Assembly (NCBI GenBank): GCA_002869605.1
Contig: PKUI01000163.1
Coordinates: 1 to 42,466, forward strand
DNA: 42,466 bases
Direction of reading: 5' to 3'
Source: Desulfuromonas sp.
GTDB lineage: Bacteria; Desulfobacterota; Desulfuromonadia; Desulfuromonadales; SZUA-401
In this document: positions 15,517 through 24,371 of the stretch, piece after piece
How positions within the stretch are numbered: position 1 is the first letter of the stretch
Layout of the letters: each line of letters begins with the position of its first letter
The notes under the pieces: model-generated
Told to the model about the DNA's origin: nothing
The model's database searches: none
Seen by the model: the letters and a program-made list of their open reading frames with translations, nothing else
Position numbers and translations under genes: made by a program

Positions 15517-16017
15517 ATGAGCAAAGTCAAACTACAAACCAGCAAAGGCGACATCGTCCTGCAACTTAACACCGAGAAGGCGCCGATCAGCGCTGAGAAC
15601 TTCATCGGCTACGTCAACGACGGTTTTTACGACGGCACCATCTTTCACCGCGTGATCGATGGCTTCATGATCCAGGGAGGCGGTTTCAACGAGCAGATGA
15701 TCCAGAAGCCGACCAAGGGACAGATCAAGAACGAAGCCGACAACGGCCTCAAAAACAGTCGCGGCACCGTCGCCATGGCCCGTACCCAGGTGGTTGACAG
15801 CGCCACCAGCCAGTTTTTCATCAACTTGGTCGACAACAGTTTCCTCAATTTCAGCAGCCCGACTCCCTCCGGTTACGGCTATGCAGTATTCGGTGAAATT
15901 ACCGAGGGGTTGGAGATCATCGACGAGATTGCCAAGGTCGCAACCGGCATGCGCGGCGGGCACCAGGACGTACCGACCGACACCATCACCATCGTCAAGG
16001 CGGAAGTCCTCGCCTGA
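15517..16017 (+). CDS. Cyclophilin-type peptidyl-prolyl cis-trans isomerase
   Basis: A 166-residue single-domain cyclophilin of the cytoplasmic PpiB type, catalysing proline cis-trans isomerisation in protein folding. Recognisable pieces are FHRVIDGFMIQGG (catalytic Arg), GTVAMART and SATSQFFINLVDN; VFGEITEGLEIIDEIA closes the domain. No signal peptide is seen, so it is cytoplasmic. GAAAGGAG lies just ahead of ATG 15517. Family certain; the specific paralogue name is not. Confidence 0.94.
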   Translation: MSKVKLQTSKGDIVLQLNTEKAPISAENFIGYVNDGFYDGTIFHRVIDGFMIQGGGFNEQMIQKPTKGQIKNEADNGLKNSRGTVAMARTQVVDSATSQFFINLVDNSFLNFSSPTPSGYGYAVFGEITEGLEIIDEIAKVATGMRGGHQDVPTDTITIVKAEVLA

Positions 16018-16025
16018 TTCTTCAC

Positions 16026-16057
16026 TGCGCCCCTGCCCTTGTTGCGGCAGGGGCGCA
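16026..16057 (+). terminator. GC-rich stem-loop after the cyclophilin gene
   Basis: TGCGCCCCTGCC and GGCAGGGGCGCA pair perfectly around an 8-nt loop, 8 bp after the stop codon. There is no T-tract, so it may be a weak terminator or a 3' stabiliser. Confidence 0.55.
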
Positions 16058-16161
16058 CGACAACCGTTGCCCACAACCCCAGCACATGATATAACGCCAT
16101 TTGAATCTGTATAATCCGAGTCACCCTGATCCCATTCGACTCTGTTCAACAGGATTCGCAA

Positions 16162-16869
16162 ATGGTGAAAAAAAAGATCCTCATCCCTGACGACAGTGAG
16201 CTTTTAGAGCTGCTGAACCGTTCGTTTCTGCATCGCGAAACGTTCGAGTTCTTAGTCGCACGGTGCGGCACCGAAGCGCGCCAGATGATCGAGGAGCATG
16301 ATCCGATCCTCGCTATCCTCGACCTCGACATGGAAGGCCTCAGCGGTGACGCCTGCTGTCGTGAAATCAAGAATGACCCTTTTTTGTCCGATACGCCGAT
16401 GGCCCTGATCGCCACCAGCTCCCATCCAGAGCCCCTTGAACGTTGCCAGTCCTCCGGATGTGATGCGATCCTCACCAAGCCACTCGACAAGAACCAGCTG
16501 CTCGGCATCCTCTGCCAGCTGCTGGAGATTGAACTGCGCGGCGAACCGCGCATGAGTGTGGACCTGAGCGCTCGCCTGCGCCGTGACGGTGAACGTGTCC
16601 ATGACGTTCAAGCCGTTGACCTCAACCACGGCGGACTGTTCCTGCACACGCTGTGGCTACACCCGAGCGGTACCCGGTTGCAATTGAACCTGTTCGTTCC
16701 GGGGGTTGAGGGTTCCCTGACTTGCACTGTCGAGGTCGTCTGGGTCAACCACCAGGAGTGGCTCAAGGCCCATCGACTCCCGGTTGGCATGGGGATCAGG
16801 TTTATCGACCCAGACACAGACTTTTCCCAGGCTATTGATAAAATCTACACCTCGTCAGCGGGCCATTGA
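16162..16869 (+). CDS. Response regulator with receiver and PilZ domains
   Basis: 235 residues. The N-terminal receiver (about 1-120) has the acidic pair Asp10-Asp11, phospho-acceptor Asp54 (AILDLDMEGLSGD) and ILTKPLDK with the conserved lysine. The C-terminal ~110 residues look like a PilZ domain, with the arginine-rich SARLRRDGER and VDLNHGGLF as a variant of the c-di-GMP-binding DxSxxG motif (Asn in place of Ser). It would couple phosphorylation, possibly with c-di-GMP binding, to an output such as motility or surface behaviour. The partner kinase is not adjacent. The cyclic-nucleotide-binding gene follows after 39 bp. Confidence 0.85.
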   Translation: MVKKKILIPDDSELLELLNRSFLHRETFEFLVARCGTEARQMIEEHDPILAILDLDMEGLSGDACCREIKNDPFLSDTPMALIATSSHPEPLERCQSSGCDAILTKPLDKNQLLGILCQLLEIELRGEPRMSVDLSARLRRDGERVHDVQAVDLNHGGLFLHTLWLHPSGTRLQLNLFVPGVEGSLTCTVEVVWVNHQEWLKAHRLPVGMGIRFIDPDTDFSQAIDKIYTSSAGH

Positions 16870-16908
16870 CACCAATGACGTAACGACGGGCCCATCGCGG
16901 AGGCTTAC

Positions 16909-17421
16909 GTGTCACCACTCTGGAAAAACATCTTTCGTCTTGGTTCCCCCAAGAGTTCGCTGGTTAACTTCCTGGCCACCGGTACGGTCTTTGAGGGTTT
17001 GTCGTCTCGTGACCGTCACTTCCTGGCTGACTATCTTCACGTGCGTCATTACGATCAGGGAGAATCGATCTTCGAAGAGGGGGATATCGGTTCCGGCTTC
17101 TACCTGATTCGCAGTGGCCATGTGCGTTTGTCACTTGAGCCCCCCGATGCTGAAAGCGTTGAACTGGCCCGCCTCGAAACGGGAGACTTTTTCGGCGAAA
17201 CCGCGCTCAGCGAAGCGGCCCCCCGCCTGACAACCGCCGTGGCGATGGAGTCGAGTGAACTGGTCGGTCTGTTCCGCTCCGACCTTCAGCAGCTCGCCCA
17301 AAATCGTCCGGTGCTGTGCAACAAAATCCTGCTGAGTCTCAATCAGGTTCTTTCACGCCGCATTCGCTCCATGGAAACCCTGCATCGTGACAGCATCGTG
17401 CCGAGCAAGAGTAAAGGCTGA
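16909..17421 (+). CDS. Cyclic nucleotide-binding domain protein
   Basis: A 170-residue protein that is essentially one CNB (CAP/CRP effector) domain: HVRHYDQGESIFEEGDIGSGFYLIRSGHVRLSL, then LARLETGDFFGETALSE with the phosphate-binding GE motif, and a C-terminal helix. There is no DNA-binding helix-turn-helix, so it is a sensor or adaptor rather than a CRP regulator. Start is GTG 16909, with GCGGAGG nearby. It ends 8 bp before the AI-2E family gene, suggesting co-transcription with it and the REC-PilZ gene. Confidence 0.88.
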   Translation: MSPLWKNIFRLGSPKSSLVNFLATGTVFEGLSSRDRHFLADYLHVRHYDQGESIFEEGDIGSGFYLIRSGHVRLSLEPPDAESVELARLETGDFFGETALSEAAPRLTTAVAMESSELVGLFRSDLQQLAQNRPVLCNKILLSLNQVLSRRIRSMETLHRDSIVPSKSKG

Positions 17422-17429
17422 GTTGACTT

Positions 17430-18590
17430 ATGCCGCGCGCGCCTTACCCCATTACCCGAGCTCAACTGCTGGTCTTCTACCTGGTCTTCACCGCCGCCCT
17501 GGCCACGGGGCTGGCTCTTTATTCTTCGGCCTCCAATGCCATCGGGCTCGTCCGCTCGGCAACCGAGGGGCTTTTCCTGCCACTTTTGCTGGCCCTGATC
17601 TCGACCTTCCTGCTCGATCCACTGGTACGTTTCTTCGAACATGTCAATATTCGCAAGAGCTTGTGCATATTCATCGTTTTTTTCTTCATCAGCCTGTTGA
17701 TCATGACCTTCACCATGGTCATCGCTCCCCACTGGGAGAAGATGTGGTTCTCTCTGCAAGGCGACCTGCCACGCTATCTTGCGCGCGGCAACGAGGTGCT
17801 TAACAGCCTGCAGATGAAGCTGCTGGACAACTTCCCGTTCCTGCAGAACTTCGACCTGGTATCCCGCAGCAAGGTCCAGCTCGAGTCACTCGCCTCCACA
17901 GTCCTGGCGGCCACGCCCAAGTCGGCCATGCGCATCGGCAGCCTGCTCGTGCTGGTGCCGTTTTTTACCTTTTTCTTTCTGCGCGACGGACGCCAGATGA
18001 TGCGCGGCGTCGTCTCCCTGACCCCCAATCGCCACTTCGAGATGGTTCTCGACCTCTATTCGAATATCGGCCAGCAGCTCGCCCAGTTTATCCGCGGCCG
18101 CCTTCTTGAAGCCCTGATCGTCGGGTTGGTCGTTACCTTGGGACTTTCGCTCACCGATATCCGTTATGCACCTTTCCTTGGAATTTTTGCCGGCCTGGCC
18201 AACCTGGTTCCCTATATCGGCCCGTTGGTCGGCATGGTCCCGGGACTACTGGTGGCATTGGTCGACCTCGGGCTTGGCGGTCAGTTCTGGTGGATCCTGA
18301 TCGTTTATCTGCTGATCGCCCAGGTGATCGTGGATAATTTCATCCTCATACCACTGCTGATCAGCCGCGTCGCCAACCTGCATCCGATCTGGGTGGTTAT
18401 TGCCGTCATCACCGGAGGAAAACTCTACGGTGTCATCGGCATGATCATCGGGGTCCCGATCTTCAGCATCATCAAGATTGCCGTTATCGAAACCCACCGC
18501 TACAGACGCCAGTTTGCCTTTAGCCATGTCATTGAATCGGCCAATGCACAACCGGTCAAGACCAAACGAAACCGCTCAACACACACCTGA
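17430..18590 (+). CDS. AI-2E/PerM family membrane transporter
   Basis: A 386-residue integral membrane protein of the AI-2E transporter (PerM/TqsA) family. N-terminal helices at about 12-30, 43-65 and 75-97 are followed by a soluble segment (~105-165) and a cluster of C-terminal helices from about 210, including the family-typical YAPFLGIFAGLANLVPYIGPLVG and GKLYGVIGMIIGVPIFSII. Some members move AI-2 or Na+/H+; the substrate here is not predictable. It is the third gene of a probable signalling operon and ends before a bidirectional stem-loop. Confidence 0.88.
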   Translation: MPRAPYPITRAQLLVFYLVFTAALATGLALYSSASNAIGLVRSATEGLFLPLLLALISTFLLDPLVRFFEHVNIRKSLCIFIVFFFISLLIMTFTMVIAPHWEKMWFSLQGDLPRYLARGNEVLNSLQMKLLDNFPFLQNFDLVSRSKVQLESLASTVLAATPKSAMRIGSLLVLVPFFTFFFLRDGRQMMRGVVSLTPNRHFEMVLDLYSNIGQQLAQFIRGRLLEALIVGLVVTLGLSLTDIRYAPFLGIFAGLANLVPYIGPLVGMVPGLLVALVDLGLGGQFWWILIVYLLIAQVIVDNFILIPLLISRVANLHPIWVVIAVITGGKLYGVIGMIIGVPIFSIIKIAVIETHRYRRQFAFSHVIESANAQPVKTKRNRSTHT

Positions 18591-18631
18591 CCCCCACAGA
18601 TAATCCGCTTCGATAAATCTTGTCAGACTAA

Positions 18632-18659
18632 AAAGGGCATGCCTTACGGCATGCCCTTT
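18632..18659. terminator. Bidirectional terminator
   Basis: AAAGGGCATGCC (18632-18643), loop TTAC, and the complement at 18648-18659. It sits between the convergent AI-2E family gene and the bacteriohemerythrin gene, with short A/T tracts on either side. Confidence 0.8.
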
Positions 18660-18685
18660 GATGTTATGCGCTGTCCCACCGCCCT

Positions 18686-19087
18686 TTACCGGTTCAATGA
18701 CTCCCCCATGCGCCGATCCGTCTTGCGAACGTGCTGGATAATCCAGTCAAGGACCGTGGCATTGGTGGTAATCAACAGATCCATTCCAGCACCATGATCG
18801 GCATAGATCTGTCGCAGGTCATCCAGTTTCCCCCGAAACACTTCGTGTTCGAGAAGGTGTGACTCCAGGTCAGCGTAGCCGGAAGAACGCATGAACTGCT
18901 CCTCGGCCGAGAAATGCGTTTTTACATAGTCACTCAAAAACTCAAGCAGGCGACTGAGCTCGTCACGCCCCTGCCCCTCGCGACAAGCCTTGAGTAGCAG
19001 ATCAAAACGGGAAAAGAGTTCTTGATGTTGCTTGTCGATCTGTTCGATCCCGATGGCCAAACTGTCATTCCACAACGAATGCGACAT
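18686..19087 (-). CDS. Bacteriohemerythrin
   Basis: A 133-residue hemerythrin-like protein carrying all seven diiron ligands: His21, His58, Glu62, His77, His81, His119 and Asp124. It binds O2 reversibly at a non-heme diiron centre and in anaerobes or microaerophiles serves O2 sensing, storage or delivery. Cytoplasmic, single domain, normal length. It lies alone, transcribed toward the stem-loop at 18632-18659; the broken histidine kinase gene lies upstream on the same strand. Confidence 0.94.
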   Translation of the reverse strand: MSHSLWNDSLAIGIEQIDKQHQELFSRFDLLLKACREGQGRDELSRLLEFLSDYVKTHFSAEEQFMRSSGYADLESHLLEHEVFRGKLDDLRQIYADHGAGMDLLITTNATVLDWIIQHVRKTDRRMGESLNR

Positions 19088-19180
19088 CTTGCTAACTCCA
19101 GTCTGATTGAAGGGTGATTACGGCATCCAGTCTACCCCGACAGTTGCTGCACGTCCAGCCACGGGGTGATGCGAAACAGG

Positions 19181-19627
19181 CTATTCGTCGGGCAAGATGA
19201 CTGACTGCTCCGGGAGGGTGATGACAAATTGCGTTAGCTCTCCGGGACGGCTCTTGGCGCGAATGCTGCCACCGTGACGATTGACCACACGGCGTGTCGT
19301 GGCCAGACCGACTCCGATCCCCGGGTAGCCCTGGTCGCGATGTAAGCGCGTAAAGGGCTGAAACAGCTTATGGGCATCCTGCATATCGAAGCCGACCCCG
19401 TTATCCTCAATCGATATGCTTACCTGCCCGTCCTTACGCTCGCACTGAACGGCCAGTTTGCTGAGCTTGCATTTGCGCGTGTACTTCCAGGCATTGCCAA
19501 GCAGGTTGGAGAGTAGAATCCGCAGCAGACGCCGATCGCCGACAATCTCGAATCTGTCCGGCTTGTCGAGGGTAAACAGGCGATGAGGCTCGAGGGCTCG
19601 TAGTTCAAGAACGATCTCTTCGATCAA
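19181..19627 (-). CDS. HATPase fragment of the broken histidine kinase
   Basis: The downstream half holds the N box (LLSNLLGNAWKYT), G1 box (DNGVGFDMQDAHKLF) and G2 box (GIGVGLATTRRVV). The first usable start is TTG 19627, which lacks a ribosome-binding site, so independent translation is doubtful. Confidence 0.45.
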   Translation of the reverse strand: MIEEIVLELRALEPHRLFTLDKPDRFEIVGDRRLLRILLSNLLGNAWKYTRKCKLSKLAVQCERKDGQVSISIEDNGVGFDMQDAHKLFQPFTRLHRDQGYPGIGVGLATTRRVVNRHGGSIRAKSRPGELTQFVITLPEQSVILPDE

Positions 19628-19657
19628 TAGTGCCAGATCAACCGACTCCAGATGCAG

Positions 19658-20557
19658 TTAGGCATGCTCGACGCGACTGAGCGTCAGCATCCCATCAACC
19701 AGTTCTTCCATCTGCACGCAACCGTGCAACACATCGTTAATCATGGCGATGGCCCCCAGATTATCCTTGGGGCATTGTTCATCAAGTACCTGGGCCGCCA
19801 TGTAGATACGGGTCAGGGGTTGACGCAGGTCATGGGCCAATGCGGAGCTAAAGGCTCGCAATTCACGGTTACTTTCTTCAAGCCGCTCCGTCAACTGCTG
19901 TATGTGCGACTCGTGTCTCATCCGTTCGGTGGTGTCCTGAACGACCTCGATACCCGCAACAATGGTCCCGTCAGCCTTTTTCAACGGTGCAGAGATCAAC
20001 TCAAGATAACGCTCCTCGCCGTTGATCACGTTACGCTTGTTCAGGGTATGAACTTCGCCATCGACAAAGGTTTTTTCCAGCGGACACCCCTCACAAACCT
20101 CGTTCTCTCCAGAATAGGCAGCATAGCACTGTTCACCGGCGCGGTTCCCGATCACCCGGGCGTGTGCGGGATTCTGGTAGAGGATCTTGAAGGATGGAGA
20201 TTGGATGCTGATGCGCATCGGCGCCGACTCGAGAATGTCTTGAAACTTGGTCATCTCATCGTTACGTTCCTGAAGTGCCTGGATCAACTCCCCACGTAAT
20301 ACCGATTCACCCCGAAAACGCTGCCAGACATACAAGCAGCAGAAAATCTGCAAGACAACCGGTACCAGCCAAAACGGCGTGGCATGGTGGAAAAACAGCG
20401 TCAGCTTGGCGAATCGAGGCCCTTCCGGGATCAGCAGATGGTGCAGACTTGCAATCAGCAGGTACGCAGAGACGACAAACAAGACCACGAGAACGGCCCG
20501 ATCACGCCCCTTGGAAGGTTTACTAAGAAAGATGGAGTTATCAGATTCAGAAGACAC
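19658..20557 (-). CDS. Sensor and HisKA part of the broken histidine kinase
   Basis: 299 residues from ATG 20557. There are two probable membrane helices in the first ~80 residues and a PAS domain (~100-210) with the cysteine cluster QCYAAYSGENEVCEGCPL, also known from other PAS domains. A HisKA region follows with the H box SALAHDLRQPLTRI. It stops at the in-frame TAA right after the dimerisation helices. If made, it would be a kinase-dead membrane protein. Confidence 0.6.
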   Translation of the reverse strand: MSSESDNSIFLSKPSKGRDRAVLVVLFVVSAYLLIASLHHLLIPEGPRFAKLTLFFHHATPFWLVPVVLQIFCCLYVWQRFRGESVLRGELIQALQERNDEMTKFQDILESAPMRISIQSPSFKILYQNPAHARVIGNRAGEQCYAAYSGENEVCEGCPLEKTFVDGEVHTLNKRNVINGEERYLELISAPLKKADGTIVAGIEVVQDTTERMRHESHIQQLTERLEESNRELRAFSSALAHDLRQPLTRIYMAAQVLDEQCPKDNLGAIAMINDVLHGCVQMEELVDGMLTLSRVEHA

Positions 20558-20646
20558 AGCAAAACTTTCACAAAAACAACTATGTGTGTCTTCTAATCTA
20601 AATAAAAGGCAGAGTCAAGTCCTCAAGTATATAATCGGATCAAAAC

Positions 20647-22779
20647 TTAGTGCTCGAAACGCCAACAGGCATGCAGCGTCTTGCGTGAAAAATCTTCATC
20701 ATGGGACTGTGCGGTAAAATCTTGTCGCCGACAATCGGGCAAAACCGTCTCATCAAGTTTAAAACTGCGCAGGTTAGTTGAAAAATAGAGGACCCCCCCC
20801 GGAGCGAGCAGCCGGGCTGTCGCCTCAAGCAACTGTGGGTGGTCGCGCTGAATATCGAAATCGCTGTCCATCCTCTTGGACCGGGAGTACGAGGGGGGAT
20901 CGAGGAATATAAGATCGAAACGCTCCTGGCTGCGCTCCAGCCATTCACGGACATCCGCGCGGATCACCCGATGTTGCCCCGTATCGAGGCGGTTGAGCGC
21001 GAGATTCCTCCGCGCCCAGTCGGTATAGGTCTTGGAGAGATCAACACTTGCACTGCTGAGCGCACCACCACTGGCCGCTTGGACCGTGGCCGCGCCGGTG
21101 TAGCAGAACAGGTTCAGAAAACGCTTACCGGACGCTTCCTCGTGCAGACGTAAGCGCAACGAACGATGATCGAGAAACAGACCGGTATCGAGATAATCAC
21201 TGAAATTAACCAGCAGGCGGCACGAACCTTCATTGACCTCGTGAAATACCTCCTGTCGATCGAACTTCTGGTATTGTGCGTTTCCCCGCTGGCGCCGCCG
21301 TTCTTTGAGAAAGGTTCGCTCCGGAGGTATACCCGTCACCTCGGGAAGCACCTCGAGCAGTTCAATCAGGCGTTTCTGGGCCAGAGCACTGTCCACCTTG
21401 GCCGGAGGCGCATATTCCTGAACGTGCAGCCACTCTTCATACCGGTCAATCGCCACATTGTATTCGGGCAGATCGGCATCATACAACCGCAAGCAACTGA
21501 CATTGTTGCGTTTAGCCCAGCGATTGAGACGCTTAAGATTCTTACGCAACCGATTGGCGAACGCTTCCGCTCCCGGGCTCAACTCGCGTGGTGATGCCTG
21601 TTGCTCCTTCCCGGCCTTCAACTCCCGGGACTCGTGGAGGCGGAAGCGGAACAGGCGGCACTCAAGGGCGCCGTTGTAGAGGGTATTGATCCGTTCTGCA
21701 CGAACACCGAGGCGACGTGCCAATGCCGGCGCCCCCGTCAGGATGCCGGCCGACCAGCCGGCGAAACGACTGCGCAGGATCTCACCGAAGCGGGCATAGA
21801 GCTCGCCAAGCCGCGGCGTATCTCCGAGCCGCTCACCGTACGGAGGGTTACAGACCACCAGCCCTTTTTTTTCTCCGGGGGGCTGCAATACCTCCAGCTC
21901 TTGCTGATCGAAGTTCGTCCAGGCCGACACGCCCGCACGCGCCGCGTTGGTTCGTGCCGCACGGATCGCCGCAGCGTCCATATCGTAACCGAACAGGGTC
22001 GTGCCCTGTTCCGGGGCAACCTTCTGCTGCTCGGCTTCATCGATCAGGCGCTGCCACAAGTCCTGGTCATGCAGTCGCCAGGTCTCGAACCCGAACCGCT
22101 CTCGCAGCAGCCCGGGGGCGATGCGGGCAGCCATCAGGGCCGCCTCGATGACCAGGGTCCCCGAACCGCACATCGGGTCGACCAGCGGCGCCTGCTGCTC
22201 AAGCAGCGTCGGCCAGCCACAACGCATCAGGATCGCCGCGGCAAGGTTCTCCTTGAGCGGGGCCTGCGCTCCCAGGGTACGATACCCCCGACGGTGCAGG
22301 CTCTCCCCGGAAAGATCAAGAAACAGCTGTCCCTGTTGTTTTTCGAGGTGCAAGCGGATGCGCAGATCGGGCTGCCGCAGGTCGACACTGGGGCGGGCAC
22401 CCGATTGCTCACGCAGACGGTCCACCAGCGCGTCCTTGACCTTGAGTGCCGCGAAACGGGTATGATCAACGCCGGGGGCCTTGCCGGTGGCATCCACCGC
22501 CAGAGACTGGTCAGCATCGAGATGCTCCTCCCACGGTACGTCGAAACAGCCCTGATAAAGCTCGTCAGCCGAGCTTACCGGAAAGACCGCAAGGCGCAGC
22601 AGGATGCGCCCGGCCAGGCGCGAGCAAAGACAGGCACGGTACGCGACTTCAAGGTCGCCGGTAAAAGCGACCCCCTGATGCGCAAGCTTAACCTCTTGCG
22701 CACCGAACGAAGTAAGTTCCTCGCCTAGAAGGTCCGCGACGCCACGCGGAGCCGTTGCAAAATAATCAAATTGAGCCAT
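20647..22779 (-). CDS. rlmKL: Bifunctional 23S rRNA guanine methyltransferase RlmKL
   Basis: About 710 residues. Order: N-terminal ferredoxin-like/THUMP region; an RlmL methyltransferase (m2G2445) with the DPMCGSGTLVIEAAL SAM site and catalytic NPPYGERLG; a linker; then an RlmK methyltransferase (m7G2069) with FLNLFCYTGAATVQA and DPPSYSRSKRM. Such fusions modify helix 74/domain V of 23S rRNA during ribosome assembly. ATG 22779 (MAQFDYFATAPRG) gives the usual family start; GTG 22797 would add six residues and cannot be excluded. It follows the FKBP gene on the same strand but is separated from it by a stem-loop at 22811-22839. Confidence 0.94.
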   Translation of the reverse strand: MAQFDYFATAPRGVADLLGEELTSFGAQEVKLAHQGVAFTGDLEVAYRACLCSRLAGRILLRLAVFPVSSADELYQGCFDVPWEEHLDADQSLAVDATGKAPGVDHTRFAALKVKDALVDRLREQSGARPSVDLRQPDLRIRLHLEKQQGQLFLDLSGESLHRRGYRTLGAQAPLKENLAAAILMRCGWPTLLEQQAPLVDPMCGSGTLVIEAALMAARIAPGLLRERFGFETWRLHDQDLWQRLIDEAEQQKVAPEQGTTLFGYDMDAAAIRAARTNAARAGVSAWTNFDQQELEVLQPPGEKKGLVVCNPPYGERLGDTPRLGELYARFGEILRSRFAGWSAGILTGAPALARRLGVRAERINTLYNGALECRLFRFRLHESRELKAGKEQQASPRELSPGAEAFANRLRKNLKRLNRWAKRNNVSCLRLYDADLPEYNVAIDRYEEWLHVQEYAPPAKVDSALAQKRLIELLEVLPEVTGIPPERTFLKERRRQRGNAQYQKFDRQEVFHEVNEGSCRLLVNFSDYLDTGLFLDHRSLRLRLHEEASGKRFLNLFCYTGAATVQAASGGALSSASVDLSKTYTDWARRNLALNRLDTGQHRVIRADVREWLERSQERFDLIFLDPPSYSRSKRMDSDFDIQRDHPQLLEATARLLAPGGVLYFSTNLRSFKLDETVLPDCRRQDFTAQSHDEDFSRKTLHACWRFEH

Positions 22780-22810
22780 ATGCTGTTGATGCTCCACGCC
22801 TCAAACGCTC

Positions 22811-22839
22811 GGCACCCCCGGAGTAACTCCGGGGGTGCC
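22811..22839 (-). terminator. Stem-loop between the FKBP gene and rlmKL
   Basis: GGCACCCCCGGAG and CTCCGGGGGTGCC pair perfectly with a 3-nt loop, 30 bp beyond the FKBP stop. No long T-run follows, so some read-through into rlmKL is likely. Confidence 0.65.
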
Positions 22840-22869
22840 GTCAAACATGCGTCGATTAAAATAGTGGTC

Positions 22870-23301
22870 TTAGCCGATCTCGACCAGTTGCACATCGAAG
22901 GTCAAATCCTTACCGGCAAGAGGATGGTTGGCATCCAGGGTAATGCTCTCTTCGGCAACCTCGGTCACGGAAACCACCAGCAGGTCCGCCTCGGACTGCC
23001 CCATCTGCAACTGTTGACCGACCTCGGGATCCAGCCCTTCCGGGAGCTGCGAGCGCGGTACAGTTAATACCATATCCTCGCGATACGGTCCGTAAGCATC
23101 TGCACACGGGATGGTAATGGTCTTGGAATCACCCACGGCCATACCGTCAACGGCGGCATCAAAACCGGGAATCACCTGGCCGTTGCCGAGCGTAAAGGCC
23201 AGCGTGTCACGCCCCTCCGAACTATCGAACACCGAACCGTCGTCGAGACGCCCGGTGTAATTGACCTTGACGGCGTCACCTTGCTTGGCTTGCGACATCA
23301 T
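22870..23301 (-). CDS. FKBP-type peptidyl-prolyl isomerase, SlyD-like
   Basis: A 143-residue FKBP of the SlyD/FkpB type: VNYTGRLDDGSVFDSSEGR, then LGNGQVIPGFDAAVDGMAVGD forms the FKBP core, interrupted by an insert-in-flap region (AYGPYREDMVLTVPRSQLP) that in SlyD acts as the chaperone part. There is no histidine-rich metal tail as in E. coli SlyD. AAGGAG precedes two adjacent ATG codons (23301 and 23298); the second has better spacing. Cytoplasmic folding helper; it is unrelated to the cyclophilin at 15517. Confidence 0.93.
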   Translation of the reverse strand: MMSQAKQGDAVKVNYTGRLDDGSVFDSSEGRDTLAFTLGNGQVIPGFDAAVDGMAVGDSKTITIPCADAYGPYREDMVLTVPRSQLPEGLDPEVGQQLQMGQSEADLLVVSVTEVAEESITLDANHPLAGKDLTFDVQLVEIG

Positions 23302-23347
23302 CTATCTCCTTGCTTGAGGTTCTAAACGGCTGCCCGGGCACCTGTTT

Positions 23348-24208
23348 TCAGGAGCGCATTTCCAGGCAACGACGAATTTCTTCTACACAACTATAGGGAA
23401 TCCTCTGGGTGCATCGAACATAACCGAGACGCTCGTGGTTCCCCTCGATGCCATGAAAATCGGAGCCCCCGGTAACAATCAACCCGAGACTGCGAGCCAG
23501 GTTGAGATACCACGGGAACTGATCGTCCCCGGTACCACTGTTATAAATTTCAATCCCATCCAGCCCCATCTCGGCAAAGCTTCTGATCAAACGCTCCAAC
23601 CGTGAACGCCGCGGAGTAATAAACGGGGGATGGGCAAGTACGGCAACCCCGCCGGCATGATGAATCAGCGCGATCGCCTGTTCAACTGGAAACGCCCATT
23701 TTTCAACGTTGCAGGGACGCAGATAACGGCGGAAGGCATCTTCCATATCGATTGCGTGCCCCATCTCCATCAAAGCCCGGGCAATATGCGGTCTCCCGAG
23801 CGCCCCCTCGGCGAGGGCAGCGACCCGGGCAAATTCGATCAACTCAAGCCCTTCATCCTGCAGGCGGAGGTTGATATTCGCCACGATCTTCTCGTTGCGG
23901 GTCTCGCGATGAGCTCGAAACTCTTCCAGGGCTTCGCCAAGCGCCGCATGGCGAGGATCAAAACCGTAACCGAGCAGATGAATATCGTGCCACTGGTTCC
24001 AGACCACCGACAGCTCCACGCCGGTCAGAACCTCGATGCCGAGCTTCGCTCCTGCCTCACATGCCGACTCGACACCGGCAATCGAGTCGTGATCGGCCAG
24101 CGCTATCGCCGCAAGGCCGGATTCGACCGACAACCGCACCACCTCCTCCGGAGAATAGACCCCGTCCGAGCAGGTGCTGTGCAGATGCAGATCGACAAAA
24201 CGTTCCAT
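23348..24208 (-). CDS. PHP-domain phosphoesterase (YciV/RNase AM-like)
   Basis: About 286 residues from ATG 24208, chosen because GGGGAG lies just before it; an upstream ATG at 24244 lacks that. The metal-binding PHP pattern is clear: FVDLHLHSTCSDG at the N-terminus, LADHDSIAGV, GVELS, AHPPF and GSDFHG near the end. The family includes 3',5'-nucleoside bisphosphate phosphatases and 5'-3' RNA exonucleases (RNase AM), a likely but unproven activity. It is upstream of the FKBP gene with a 46-bp gap, possibly in the same transcript. Confidence 0.9.
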   Translation of the reverse strand: MERFVDLHLHSTCSDGVYSPEEVVRLSVESGLAAIALADHDSIAGVESACEAGAKLGIEVLTGVELSVVWNQWHDIHLLGYGFDPRHAALGEALEEFRAHRETRNEKIVANINLRLQDEGLELIEFARVAALAEGALGRPHIARALMEMGHAIDMEDAFRRYLRPCNVEKWAFPVEQAIALIHHAGGVAVLAHPPFITPRRSRLERLIRSFAEMGLDGIEIYNSGTGDDQFPWYLNLARSLGLIVTGGSDFHGIEGNHERLGYVRCTQRIPYSCVEEIRRCLEMRS

Positions 24209-24371
24209 GTGACTCCCCTGATTGAATTTTTGATGATAACGCATTTACACGTTTTACGGGGGATTTTTTCCGGAAAAGTTCGCTATATATGCTGGATGCT
24301 TGACCACTTGCGCCAACTCCGGTACAAAAAACAGGCTCCCGTTAAAAGTCAACCAGCTACACAGGAGAGAC

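Larger units (their letters stand above)
19181..20557 (-). pseudogene. PAS-domain sensor histidine kinase interrupted by an in-frame TAA
   Basis: Read through the TAA at 19658-19660, the minus-strand frame encodes one complete ~458-codon membrane histidine kinase: helices, PAS, HisKA and HATPase domains in order. The sequence on both sides of the stop is in the same frame and reads SRVEHA-stop-LHLESVDLALLIEEIV, so a single nucleotide change (for example from GAA or CAA) explains the break. Without suppression the enzyme lacks its ATP-binding domain and cannot autophosphorylate. A sequencing error is the main alternative. Confidence 0.75.
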
